Assembly: GCA_001564255.1 (NCBI GenBank)
Contig: LKNC01000096.1
Span: 1 to 8,943, forward strand
Length of the DNA: 8,943 nucleotides
Source: Natrialbaceae archaeon Tc-Br11_E2g1
Lineage (GTDB): Archaea; Halobacteriota; Halobacteria; Halobacteriales; Natrialbaceae
Direction of reading: 5' to 3'
The stretch's first letter is position 1; every line of letters begins with the position of its first letter. This document shows, piece after piece, positions 1 through 5,787 of this stretch. Under the pieces are notes generated by a model. That model saw only the letters and a list, made by a program, of their open reading frames with translations, did not search any database and was not told where the DNA came from. A program made the position numbers and the translations under genes.

Positions 1-2
1 AG

Positions 3-518
3 GTCGGCCCCGTCGAGATGGTCCCGTGTGGGCGGACACTCGCCGGCGCGCGGGCGGCCGACCTGACGGAACTCGAGGCGGCTCTCGGGGCACTCGATCG
101 GGAGTTCGGTCGCGTCGTCGTCGACTGTCCGGCCGGACTCGCCGCGGACGTCGCGACGCCACTTGCGCTCGCGGACGCTGCCGTGCTCGTGACGACCGAC
201 GAGGAAGCCGCCGTCCTCGACGCCGGGCGCACGAGGGCACTCGCCCGTGAGGTCGGGACGCCGATCGGTGGCGTCGTCTGCAACCGGGTCGACGGCGAAC
301 CCGGGATCGACCTCGAGGACGCCCTGGGTGGACCGGTGACGGTCGTTCCGGAAGATCCCGTCGCCGGGCGGGCACAGGCGGCCGGCCGACCGGTCGCGTC
401 GCTCGATCCGGGGAACGTCGTCGTCGAGCGGATCGCCTCGCTCGCACGGGCGATAGCTCGAGGTGGTCGCCGTCTCAGTGGAGATCCCGGAGGTCGACGA
501 CAGTCGAGCGAACCGTGA
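3..518 (+). CDS. MinD/ParA-type P-loop ATPase, C-terminal part (5' end outside window)
   Basis: The frame is open to the left edge, so the start codon and the Walker A loop are missing and only about 171 C-terminal residues are seen. The visible part has the core layout of SIMIBI-class ATPases of the MinD/ParA family. A hydrophobic strand ends in VVVDCPAGL, the switch-II/Walker B region typical of MinD (DxPAG). A strand AAVLVTTDEEAAVLDA follows, then GGVVCNRVDG, where the Asn-Arg pair matches the base-recognition strand of MinD-like proteins. The last 25 residues are polar and Arg/Gly-rich, with no obvious amphipathic membrane-targeting helix like that of bacterial MinD. Haloarchaea have several MinD homologues, some acting in positioning of surface structures, but which paralogue this is cannot be told. 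The last 44 bases overlap the 3' end of the convergent tfb gene. Confidence 0.85.
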   Translation, partial: VGPVEMVPCGRTLAGARAADLTELEAALGALDREFGRVVVDCPAGLAADVATPLALADAAVLVTTDEEAAVLDAGRTRALAREVGTPIGGVVCNRVDGEPGIDLEDALGGPVTVVPEDPVAGRAQAAGRPVASLDPGNVVVERIASLARAIARGGRRLSGDPGGRRQSSEP

Positions 519-1356
519 CCGGCGAGACGCCCGCGACCTCCGCGGCGTCCGTCTGTGTGAGCTCACACCCCTCTTGGTCGGACGCGGCGGCGTAGAGACA
601 GGCCGCTGCGACGCCACTCGGATTCTTGCCGCCGATCAGCCCCGCCTCCTGGAGGGCCGAGACGTGTTCGCGTGCCCGATTCTCGACGACGGTGTCGAGG
701 TCGAGTTTCGACGCGTACCGTGCCAGGTACTCCGACGGATCGATCGGTCCGGTCGGGACGCCAAGTTCGCGGTTGAGCGCGTCGTAGGCGGCTTTGAGTT
801 CGTTTTCGTCCGCGAACGCGACGTCGACGATCTCCTCTATGGTTCGGGCGATCGAGTGGGTCCGACACGTCGCGTAGATCGTCGCGGCGGCGAAGCCCTC
901 GATCGATCGTCCACGAAGCAGGTCCTCCGACTGGGCGGACTCGAACATGGCACACGCTTGCTCTCGAACGTCGAGTGGCAAAGAGAGCTGTGAGACCACT
1001 CGTCTGATCTCGGTGAACCCGGTGATCTTGTTCCGGTCGGTTTTCGTCGAGATCCGGGCGCGGTTGTGTTCCCGGCGCATACGGGCCAGCCGCCGTCGCT
1101 TGCGCCCGGTCGTCCGGACGTCCGTTCCGTACCCGATCTCCGTCGAGAGACCACGGTCGTGACGTGAACGGGTCAGTGGGGCCCCCGTCCGTTTGCCGTC
1201 GACGTCGTCGTCCTCGAACGATCGCCACTCCGGTCCGTGGTCGATCGCGTGTTCGGAAACGACGAACCCACACTCCTCACAGACGGTTTCGATGCCGATC
1301 TTCCGTAGTCGACTGCCACACTCCGGGCAGGTCGACTCACTTTCGGATCCTGCCAT
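475..1356 (-). CDS. tfb: Transcription initiation factor IIB (TFB)
   Basis: This 293-residue protein is a TFIIB homologue, which recruits RNA polymerase to TBP-bound promoters. The N-terminal zinc ribbon has C10-x2-C13 and C26-x2-C29. The B-reader/linker follows, with EWRSF at 43-47 and the signature stretch GAPLTRSRHDRGLSTEIG at 58-75. Two cyclin-like repeats come next, the first containing DLLRGRSIEGFAAATIYATCR and the second GLIGGKNPSGVAAACLYAA. The C-terminal helix-turn-helix (EVAGVSPVTVRSTVVDL) would contact the B-recognition element. It is somewhat shorter than the usual 310-330 residues and stops soon after that helix. Haloarchaea typically carry many TFB paralogues with partly separate promoter sets, and this looks like one divergent member. 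The ATG is supported by the ribbon starting nine residues later and by a TATA-like element about 27 bases upstream, suggesting a leaderless mRNA. Confidence 0.95.
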   Translation of the reverse strand: MAGSESESTCPECGSRLRKIGIETVCEECGFVVSEHAIDHGPEWRSFEDDDVDGKRTGAPLTRSRHDRGLSTEIGYGTDVRTTGRKRRRLARMRREHNRARISTKTDRNKITGFTEIRRVVSQLSLPLDVREQACAMFESAQSEDLLRGRSIEGFAAATIYATCRTHSIARTIEEIVDVAFADENELKAAYDALNRELGVPTGPIDPSEYLARYASKLDLDTVVENRAREHVSALQEAGLIGGKNPSGVAAACLYAAASDQEGCELTQTDAAEVAGVSPVTVRSTVVDLRDLH

Positions 1357-1381
1357 TGGTAATGGATGGGACTGGGTGTTA

Positions 1382-1388
1382 CTTAAAC
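1382..1388 (-). promoter_or_regulatory. TATA-like element for tfb (proximal)
   Basis: On the - strand this reads GTTTAAG. Its centre is about 28 bases before the ATG at 1356, the distance expected if transcription starts at or next to the start codon (leaderless mRNA). A second, better AT-rich element (TATTTTAAA, 1400-1408) lies just upstream and would give a leader of about 20 bases. Confidence 0.5.
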
Positions 1389-1399
1389 TCTAGCCTGCG

Positions 1400-1408
1400 T
1401 TTAAAATA
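1400..1408. promoter_or_regulatory. Second AT-rich TATA-like element upstream of tfb
   Basis: TTTAAAATA on the + strand. Its TTTAAA core is palindromic, so it could serve tfb on the - strand (start near 1377) or a + strand transcript beginning near 1430 that would run through the hairpin cluster at 1455-1581. Direction cannot be decided from sequence. Confidence 0.35.
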
Positions 1409-1454
1409 TGCTGTGGGAAGGGTAGAACCGAGTCGGGGCCGCGCCGAACTCGAG

Positions 1455-1581
1455 GACCCCCACTCGTCCCGGGGTCGAAGATCCGGGTGTCACCCGAACC
1501 ACGACCGCAGGTTCCGGACGCGGAGGGGGGCCGTCGTCCGATCCGGACTGTGGCGTCTCGAGGCCGTAGCCTCGCCTCGAG
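1455..1581. repeat. Cluster of short inverted repeats between thrC and tfb
   Basis: The gap between thrC and tfb (1357-1649) has no ATG on the - strand and no convincing reading frame. It holds several perfect inverted repeats: GACCCC/GGGGTC (1455-1460, 1471-1476), CGGGTG-T-CACCCG (1484-1496), GAACC/GGTTC (1496-1500, 1510-1514), GTCCG-ATC-CGGAC (1536-1548) and CTCGAGGC/GCCTCGAG (1557-1564, 1574-1581). In the last, GAGGC can also pair with the nearer GCCTC at 1569-1573, giving two alternative hairpins. No T-run follows on either strand, so a simple T-run terminator is not evident. It may be structured RNA, the thrC 3' end, or chance in GC-rich DNA. Confidence 0.4.
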
Positions 1582-1649
1582 TCCCCGGTTCGGAGACGTG
1601 CCGGGTCGGTGCAGTGGGTCGATCGGGGGACGTGTTCCTCGTGTGTCCG

Positions 1650-2909
1650 TCAGTCCTCGAGGTGCTCGAGTACGCCTTCCGTGTCGGCGGGAACGGGTTC
1701 GGGCTCGTTGCCCGCCTCGGCGGCGGCGTCGGGGTCTTTGAGCATGTGGCCGGTCGTCAGGCAGGCGACGCGTTCGTCCTCGCCCACGACGCCTTCGGCC
1801 CGGAGTTTCCGCAGGCCGGCGACGGAGGCCGCGGAGGCGGGTTCGACGCCGATGCCCTCCGCGGCGAGGTCCCGCTGGGCCTCGGTGATCTCATCGTCGC
1901 TTACCGCGACGGCGGTGCCGCCGGTCTCGCGGATTCCGGGGAGTGCCTTGGGGGCGTTCACGGGGTTACCGATTCGGATCGCGGTCGCGCGGGTCTCGAC
2001 TTCCTCCCACCGGCGAACGTCGTCGGCATCGTTTTCGACCGCCTCGACCATCGGCGCTGCACCCTCGGCCTGGACGCCCGTGAGTTTGGGCACCTCTTCG
2101 GGCTCTATCGCGCCCGCGGCGACGAGTTCGCGGAAGGCCTTGTACAGCGCGGAGGTGTTGCCGGCGTTGCCCACGGGGAGGACGATCCGGTCCGGCCAGG
2201 TCCCGTAATCGGCCTGGAACGCCTCTAAGATCTCGAGGCCGATCGTCTTCTGGCCCTCGAGGCGGAACGGGTTGAGCGAGTTGAGCAGGTAGACTTCCCC
2301 GCGGTCTGCGAGGTCACGAACGACGTCCAGACAGGCGTCGAAGTTGCCGTCGACCTCGAGGATGCGTGCGTCGTGAAGGGCGGCCTGGCCGACTTTGCCG
2401 GCGGCGACTTTGCCCGCGGGCAAGAGGACGAGCGTCTCCATCCCACCCCGGGAGCCGTAGGCGGCGAGTGCGGCGCTGGTGTTGCCCGTGGAGGCACAGG
2501 CCAGTCGGCCGACGCCGAGTTCGCGGGCGACGGCGACGCCGACGGTCATCCCGCGGTCTTTGAACGAGCCCGTCGGGTTCATCCCCTCGTGTTTGATCCG
2601 CAGGGCCTCGACGCCGATGTCGTCCTCGAGACGCGGAGCTTCGTACAGCGGCGTCGCCCCCTCCTGGATCGAGACGCCTTCCTCGAGTGGCAGTGCCGCC
2701 GAATACCGCCAGACACCCTCCCCTTCGAACTCCTCGAAGGTCGCCGGGTCGGTGTAGCGAACCTCCAGCAACCCGTCACACTCGTCGCAGGTGTACCGGA
2801 CGTCCTCGAACGGTGCGTAGGTTTCGCCACACTCGATACACTCGAGCCAGACGCCGTCGACTGCCTCCGCAGGCGACTCCTCTTCCTCCGCGGAGAGACT
2901 GAGACTCAT
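1650..2909 (-). CDS. thrC: Threonine synthase (PLP-dependent)
   Basis: A 419-residue enzyme of fold-type II PLP proteins. It converts O-phospho-L-homoserine and water to L-threonine and phosphate, the last step of threonine synthesis in the cytoplasm. Residues 24-44 form a small zinc-ribbon-like motif (C24-x2-C27, C41-x2-C44), common at the N-terminus of archaeal threonine synthases. The PLP-binding lysine is K117 in NPTGSFKDRG (111-120). STGNTSAA follows at 140-147, then the conserved LLNSLNPFRLEGQKT at 208-222, and the cofactor phosphate loop PVGNAGNTSA at 245-254. The C-terminal part carries TTGHMLKDP, a usual threonine synthase feature. Haloarchaea often have more than one ThrC-like paralogue, so a related beta-elimination or replacement role is possible, but the motif set favours threonine synthase. 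The gene starts 74 bases after the stop of the upstream membrane protein on the same strand; co-transcription is possible but not shown. Confidence 0.93.
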   Translation of the reverse strand: MSLSLSAEEEESPAEAVDGVWLECIECGETYAPFEDVRYTCDECDGLLEVRYTDPATFEEFEGEGVWRYSAALPLEEGVSIQEGATPLYEAPRLEDDIGVEALRIKHEGMNPTGSFKDRGMTVGVAVARELGVGRLACASTGNTSAALAAYGSRGGMETLVLLPAGKVAAGKVGQAALHDARILEVDGNFDACLDVVRDLADRGEVYLLNSLNPFRLEGQKTIGLEILEAFQADYGTWPDRIVLPVGNAGNTSALYKAFRELVAAGAIEPEEVPKLTGVQAEGAAPMVEAVENDADDVRRWEEVETRATAIRIGNPVNAPKALPGIRETGGTAVAVSDDEITEAQRDLAAEGIGVEPASAASVAGLRKLRAEGVVGEDERVACLTTGHMLKDPDAAAEAGNEPEPVPADTEGVLEHLED

Positions 2910-2959
2910 TGTTCGCCGGGAGGGGGCCGAGGGAGAAAAGTGGGTGGGTTCCCGCGTCG

Positions 2960-2971
2960 GGTGGGCCCACC
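2960..2971. repeat. 12-base perfect palindrome between the membrane protein gene and thrC
   Basis: GGTGGGCCCACC reads the same on both strands. It lies 13-24 bases past the stop of the membrane protein gene and about 50 bases before the thrC start. Read on the - strand it is followed some 20 bases later by CTTTTC, so it could help end the upstream transcript or be a protein-binding site in the thrC promoter region. The CTTTTC at 2935-2940 also sits near the expected TATA distance for thrC. Confidence 0.35.
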
Positions 2972-2983
2972 GAGTGGTGCGTA

Positions 2984-3775
2984 TCAGTGGTCCATGAGCG
3001 GATTGTAGTGTGGGAGATGCGGGTGGGGAAGGTGATACCCAAGCGCCATCAGCCCGTGTGCCAGCAGGATGTACCCGAGGACGACGAAGGCGACGCCCAG
3101 CAGCCGGTGGAGCCGCTGTCGGTGGCCGACGCCGACCGACTCGATCACCGTTCCGTACAGAAATACGGCCGGGATCGTTCCGATCCCCAGTGCCCCCAGT
3201 GCGATCGCTCCCGAGACCGGCGAGCCGGTCGCGAAGGCAAACAGGTACGCCGGGTACAACATCGGACAGGGTAACAGCGCGTGGATCGCCCCGAGTCCGA
3301 CGATGCTTGGCCCGTTCACGAAGCGGTGGATCCGCGCCCCGAGCCAGTTCGTCGCCCTGCCGACGCCGGGAATCCGGATACCGGCGGTGCCACCGAGGAC
3401 GTATTTCACCCCGACGGCCACGATAAACAGCCCGATCAGGACACCGACGACGCCACGAACCAGGTCGGCGATCGCCGTGAGTGCATCGCCCGTCACGAAC
3501 AAAACTGCACCGAGTGCCCCGAACAACCCCCCCATCACGGTGTAGCTGGCTGCACGCCCGAGGTTGAAAAGCGCGTGCTGGCGGACTTCGTACGTCGTCA
3601 GGTGGCTCCTGCGGTCAGTCCGGGTCTCGGTCGCCGCCCCACCGTCCGAACGCGGTTGCATCCGCTCTGCGTACATGGTCACCAGCGGACCACACATGCC
3701 TATGCAGTGGGCCCCACCCAAGACACCGATGACCAGGAACAACAGGACATCAACCCGGAGGACGGCGTCGATCAT
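2984..3775 (-). CDS. SafE/UreH/DsbD_2-type membrane protein (putative metal or thiol transporter)
   Basis: A 263-residue integral membrane protein with about six hydrophobic segments (roughly 8-32, 75-95, 105-127, 157-181, 184-210 and 224-246). Two features mark the family usually annotated as 'sulfite exporter TauE/SafE' or 'cytochrome c biogenesis transmembrane region'. The first is GAHCIGMCGPL in the first helix (C24, C28, with H23 and M27). The second is the matching ALLPCPMLYPAY in the fourth segment (C170). The repeat-like Cys/Met/Pro motifs fit a LysE/DsbD-type fold moving electrons or a soft metal such as copper; bacterial relatives are often beside cytochrome oxidase copper-maturation genes. 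The C-terminus is His-rich (H248, H251, H253, H256, H263), which also suggests metal binding. Sulfite export is an annotation tradition, not evidence. No copper ATPase or redox partner is nearby, so the substrate stays open. Confidence 0.85.
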   Translation of the reverse strand: MIDAVLRVDVLLFLVIGVLGGAHCIGMCGPLVTMYAERMQPRSDGGAATETRTDRRSHLTTYEVRQHALFNLGRAASYTVMGGLFGALGAVLFVTGDALTAIADLVRGVVGVLIGLFIVAVGVKYVLGGTAGIRIPGVGRATNWLGARIHRFVNGPSIVGLGAIHALLPCPMLYPAYLFAFATGSPVSGAIALGALGIGTIPAVFLYGTVIESVGVGHRQRLHRLLGVAFVVLGYILLAHGLMALGYHLPHPHLPHYNPLMDH

Positions 3776-3801
3776 TGGATGCGGAGTTCGGGCTTTCGCC
3801 G

Positions 3802-3808
3802 TCTAAAC
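3802..3808 (-). promoter_or_regulatory. TATA-like element for the SafE-type membrane protein
   Basis: On the - strand this reads GTTTAGA, centred about 30 bases before the ATG at 3775. It predicts a leaderless or nearly leaderless mRNA. Confidence 0.5.
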
Positions 3809-3893
3809 GCGTCTGGTTCAATCGTCGAATCCTCCGTCCGGGACGCTCGTCCCCTCGTCCACGGTGTGAGCCGGACCCGGGCCGCGTCGCCGA

Positions 3894-3900
3894 TTTTAAG
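3894..3900 (+). promoter_or_regulatory. TATA element for ridA
   Basis: TTTTAAG is centred 27 bases before the ridA ATG, predicting transcription from the start codon itself. It shares the 148-base divergent intergenic region with the promoter of the membrane protein on the other strand. Confidence 0.6.
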
Positions 3901-3923
3901 TCCCACGACGCCGAGACTCGCGT

Positions 3924-4304
3924 ATGAAACGCATCGTCAGCACCGACGACGCGCCGGAAGCGGTCGGCGCGTACAGCCAGGCGACGACCGACGGCTCACT
4001 GCTCTTTACCGCCGGACAGATCCCACTGACCCCCGACGGCGAACTCCTCGATGAGGCCCCCATCGACGAACAGACCGAACGGGCCCTGGACAACCTCGTG
4101 GCGATCCTCGAGGAGGAAGGTATAGGCCTCGAGGACGTCCTCAAGGTGTCGGTCTTCCTCTCGGATATCGACGACTTCGAGGCGATGAACGAAACGTACG
4201 CGGGCTACTTCGACGACCAGCCGCCGGCCAGAAGCGCCCTCGAGGTCGCCGCGCTTCCGAAAGGTGTCGGCGTCGAGATCGAAGCCGTCGCGAGTCTCGA
4301 GTGA
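3924..4304 (+). CDS. ridA: RidA family enamine/imine deaminase
   Basis: A 126-residue protein of the RidA (YjgF/YER057c/UK114) family, trimeric cytoplasmic enzymes that hydrolyse reactive enamines such as 2-aminoacrylate and 2-aminocrotonate made by PLP enzymes. Family hallmarks are all present: GAYSQA at 15-20 (Y17), FTAGQIP at 28-34, a central helix of the ALDNLVAILEEEG type, and PPARSALEVAALPKGVGVEIEAVA at the end, cut here as PPARSALEVAAL plus GVEIEAVA. R103 corresponds to the substrate-carboxylate arginine (R105 of E. coli RidA), and E118/E120 lie in the conserved glutamate patch, so it should be catalytically competent. Length is normal and the ATG fits the TATA spacing. A threonine synthase gene lies 1 kb away on the other strand, but RidA's known partner is threonine dehydratase, so the proximity may be incidental. 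A small membrane protein gene follows after 10 bases. Confidence 0.94.
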   Translation: MKRIVSTDDAPEAVGAYSQATTDGSLLFTAGQIPLTPDGELLDEAPIDEQTERALDNLVAILEEEGIGLEDVLKVSVFLSDIDDFEAMNETYAGYFDDQPPARSALEVAALPKGVGVEIEAVASLE

Positions 4305-4314
4305 CCGCCGTCGA

Positions 4315-4554
4315 ATGGAACGCCGAATCATCTCCGCGACCCTGTGGGGTGCCGTGGGCGCGATGAGCTTTCTCGTCCTCCTGCAGGCCTACGCCCTCCT
4401 TGCGGGTCCCCTCCTCCCGTTCGCCCAGGGGGCGATCGTCGCCTTCGGCGTCGGCGTGGCGGCCGCGGTGACCGCTTATGCCCTCGAACGACGAGTCGCC
4501 GACTGGGCCGCCCGACGCGCACTCGAGGGGGCATCCGAGTCCGGGAACGGCTGA
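4315..4554 (+). CDS. Small two-helix membrane protein of unknown function, ridA operon
   Basis: A 79-residue frame starts at an ATG 10 bases after the ridA stop, so the two are probably one transcript. I do not recognise the family. There are two hydrophobic segments, about residues 6-28 (ending LLQAYALLAG) and 33-52 (GAIVAFGVGVAAAVTAYAL). A short start MERR precedes the first, and a charged amphipathic tail rich in Arg, Glu and Ala (ERRVADWAARRALEG) follows the second. The cytoplasmic placement of both ends is inferred from the positive charges on both sides. High GC at third codon positions and the tight spacing support a real gene. An upstream GTG in the same frame lies inside ridA and is less likely as the start. 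No catalytic or metal-binding residues stand out. Confidence 0.75.
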   Translation: MERRIISATLWGAVGAMSFLVLLQAYALLAGPLLPFAQGAIVAFGVGVAAAVTAYALERRVADWAARRALEGASESGNG

Positions 4555-4611
4555 CGGCCGCCCGGCGACCTGTGGTACCGTCGAGCACGCCACTGCCCCG
4601 TAATCGTAGTG

Positions 4612-4617
4612 TTTAAA
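4612..4617 (+). promoter_or_regulatory. TATA box for tRNA-Ser
   Basis: TTTAAA in the context TGTTTAAACG is centred about 29 bases before the first base of the mature tRNA, matching archaeal promoter spacing and implying little or no 5' extension. Confidence 0.7.
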
Positions 4618-4643
4618 CGCCCGACGCGGGTAGATGCGGGTGA

Positions 4644-4725
4644 GCCAGGATGGCCGAACGGTAAGGCGCACGCCTGGAAAGCGTGTTCCCTTTCGGGATT
4701 CTGGGTTCAAATCCCAGTCCTGGCG
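4644..4725 (+). tRNA. tRNA-Ser (anticodon GGA)
   Basis: The cloverleaf folds completely. The acceptor arm GCCAGGA (4644-4650) pairs perfectly with TCCTGGC (4718-4724). The D arm is GCC (4653-4655)/GGC (4665-4667). The anticodon stem CACGC (4669-4673)/GCGTG (4681-4685) encloses loop CTGGAAA with anticodon GGA at 4676-4678, reading serine codons UCC and UCU. A long class II variable arm (stem TCCC/GGGA) and T arm CTGGG-TTCAAAT-CCCAG follow. The discriminator base is G, as expected for serine tRNAs. The CCA end is not encoded and there is no intron. A TATA box lies about 29 bases upstream and a T5 run directly downstream. Confidence 0.97.
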
Positions 4726-4730
4726 TTTTT
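4726..4730 (+). terminator. T-run terminator of tRNA-Ser
   Basis: TTTTT directly after the discriminator base, a typical archaeal intrinsic termination signal for a monocistronic tRNA. Confidence 0.65.
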
Positions 4731-4796
4731 CGGAATCTCAACCCGTTGGGGCTCCCGGGGAACCGTCGTCGCCGTTTGACTCCGTCGGGCCGCGGG

Positions 4797-4910
4797 TCAA
4801 CACTCGAGTTCGACGGGCGAATCAGTCGCGAGAAAGCAGTCGTGGTCCTCGCGGTCGCGGACCTCGAGGTAGCCGTCGGCGCGGACGAGCGTCTCCGATC
4901 TTCGGTCCAT
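4797..4910 (-). CDS. Possible 37-residue small protein
   Basis: An ATG at 4910 on the - strand opens a 37-residue frame ending in TGA at 4797. The peptide is strongly acidic and reads as a compact beta-rich sequence (LVRADGYLEVRD, then HDCFLATDSPVELEC). Third codon positions are almost all G or C, and the composition is that of a haloarchaeal protein. I do not recognise a family. Short acidic proteins of this kind are common in haloarchaea and rarely studied. Caution is needed: the same - strand frame stays open far upstream through the antisense of the SRAP gene, so an open frame alone proves nothing. A weak TTAGCA sits about 29 bases before the ATG. It would be divergent from the SRAP gene, with starts 123 bases apart. 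Confidence 0.5.
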   Translation of the reverse strand: MDRRSETLVRADGYLEVRDREDHDCFLATDSPVELEC

Positions 4911-5033
4911 ACCGCCCGTACCTGCCGGGCCGTCTTTGCTAACGTCGTCATACCATACCCACCCTCGTCGGTAACGGACGGTTTCGATCGGGGGCGGGGA
5001 AGGGATTTGCCCGTCCGGTGCGTACGCGTTCGT

Positions 5034-5735
5034 ATGTGTGGTCGGTACACCCTGTTCGTGGAGTCCGAGGCCGTCGAGGAACGCTTCGACGCCCGGTTCG
5101 AGGAACCGTTTTCCCCGACGTACAACGCGACACCGGGACAGCGGTTGCCCGTGATCACGGACGAGCGGCCGGCGGCGATCGGCCGCCTCGAGTGGGGACT
5201 CGTTCCTGGCTGGGCCGACGACGACCACGGTGGACTGATCAACGCGCGTTCGGAGACCGTAGATCGGAAACCGAGTTTTCGGGACGCCTACGAGGCCGAA
5301 GGCGGTGAGTGTGGGCGGTGTCTCGTCCTCGCCGACGGGTTCTACGAGTGGGTCGACGAGGACGACGGCAAACGGCCCTACCGGGTCGCGTTCGCGGACG
5401 ATCGCCCGTTCGCGATGGCGGGGCTGTGGGCCCGTCGGGAACCGGAGACGACTCAGGTCGGCCTCGAGGCGTTCGGGGACGACGCCAACCCCGAACCCGA
5501 CGCCATCGAGACGTTCACGATCGTGACGACGGAGCCCAACGACCTCGTGGCCGACCTCCACCACCGGATGGCCGTTATCCTCGAACCCGAGGCCGAGCGC
5601 CGGTGGCTCGCCGGCGACGACCTGCCAGACGTGTTTTCGCCCTATCCGTCGGCGGAAATGCGGGCCTACCCGGTCTCGCGGGCGGTCAACAGCCCGGGCA
5701 ACGACGATCCGTCGCTGGTCGAACCGCTCGAGTGA
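5034..5735 (+). CDS. SRAP domain protein (HMCES/YedK-like abasic-site DNA-protein crosslinker)
   Basis: A 233-residue SOS response-associated peptidase (SRAP) family protein. Family members self-process after Met1 so that Cys2 becomes N-terminal, then form a stable thiazolidine link to abasic sites in single-stranded DNA, shielding them during replication. The chosen ATG gives the required MCGRYT start; the open frame upstream is not used because Cys2 must follow Met. The other active-site positions are visible: N31 in TYNATPGQ, the conserved WGLVPGW at 54-60, NARSET at 70-75, E105 in GFYEW (102-106), and H176 in LHHRM (175-179). The usual proline after HxRM is Ala180 here. An acidic insert of about 25 residues (134-159) lies between GLWA and the TFTIVTTEPN strand (160-169). 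A weak AT-rich stretch (ATTTG near 5004-5008) sits at TATA distance. The gene stands alone. Confidence 0.94.
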   Translation: MCGRYTLFVESEAVEERFDARFEEPFSPTYNATPGQRLPVITDERPAAIGRLEWGLVPGWADDDHGGLINARSETVDRKPSFRDAYEAEGGECGRCLVLADGFYEWVDEDDGKRPYRVAFADDRPFAMAGLWARREPETTQVGLEAFGDDANPEPDAIETFTIVTTEPNDLVADLHHRMAVILEPEAERRWLAGDDLPDVFSPYPSAEMRAYPVSRAVNSPGNDDPSLVEPLE

Positions 5736-5758
5736 GGGGGCGGCCGCGACACGGCAGT

Positions 5759-5766
5759 ACTTAAAT
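5759..5766 (+). promoter_or_regulatory. TATA element of a possible independent transcript
   Basis: ACTTAAAT lies 24 bases after the SRAP stop. It has no start codon at archaeal spacing downstream, predicting a non-coding start near 5788-5792. It is too far (about 180 bases) from the thermosome ATG to be its main promoter, which has its own TATA at 5910. Confidence 0.45.
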
Positions 5767-5787
5767 GTGGTGAAGACTGCCCCCGGT

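Noticed and set aside
1164..2228. 354-codon open frame on the + strand across tfb, the gap and thrC
   Set aside because: Arg/Gly-rich low-complexity translation antisense to two well-supported genes.
2984..4304. Functional threonine-metabolism cluster made of thrC and ridA
   Set aside because: The genes are on opposite strands with separate promoters and an unrelated membrane protein between. RidA's established link is with threonine dehydratase, not synthase, so the proximity is weak evidence.
4264..4314. Upstream GTG start for the small membrane protein
   Set aside because: It lies inside ridA and would add an Arg/Ser-rich stretch that reads as ridA out of frame. The ATG at 4315 right after the ridA stop is more natural.
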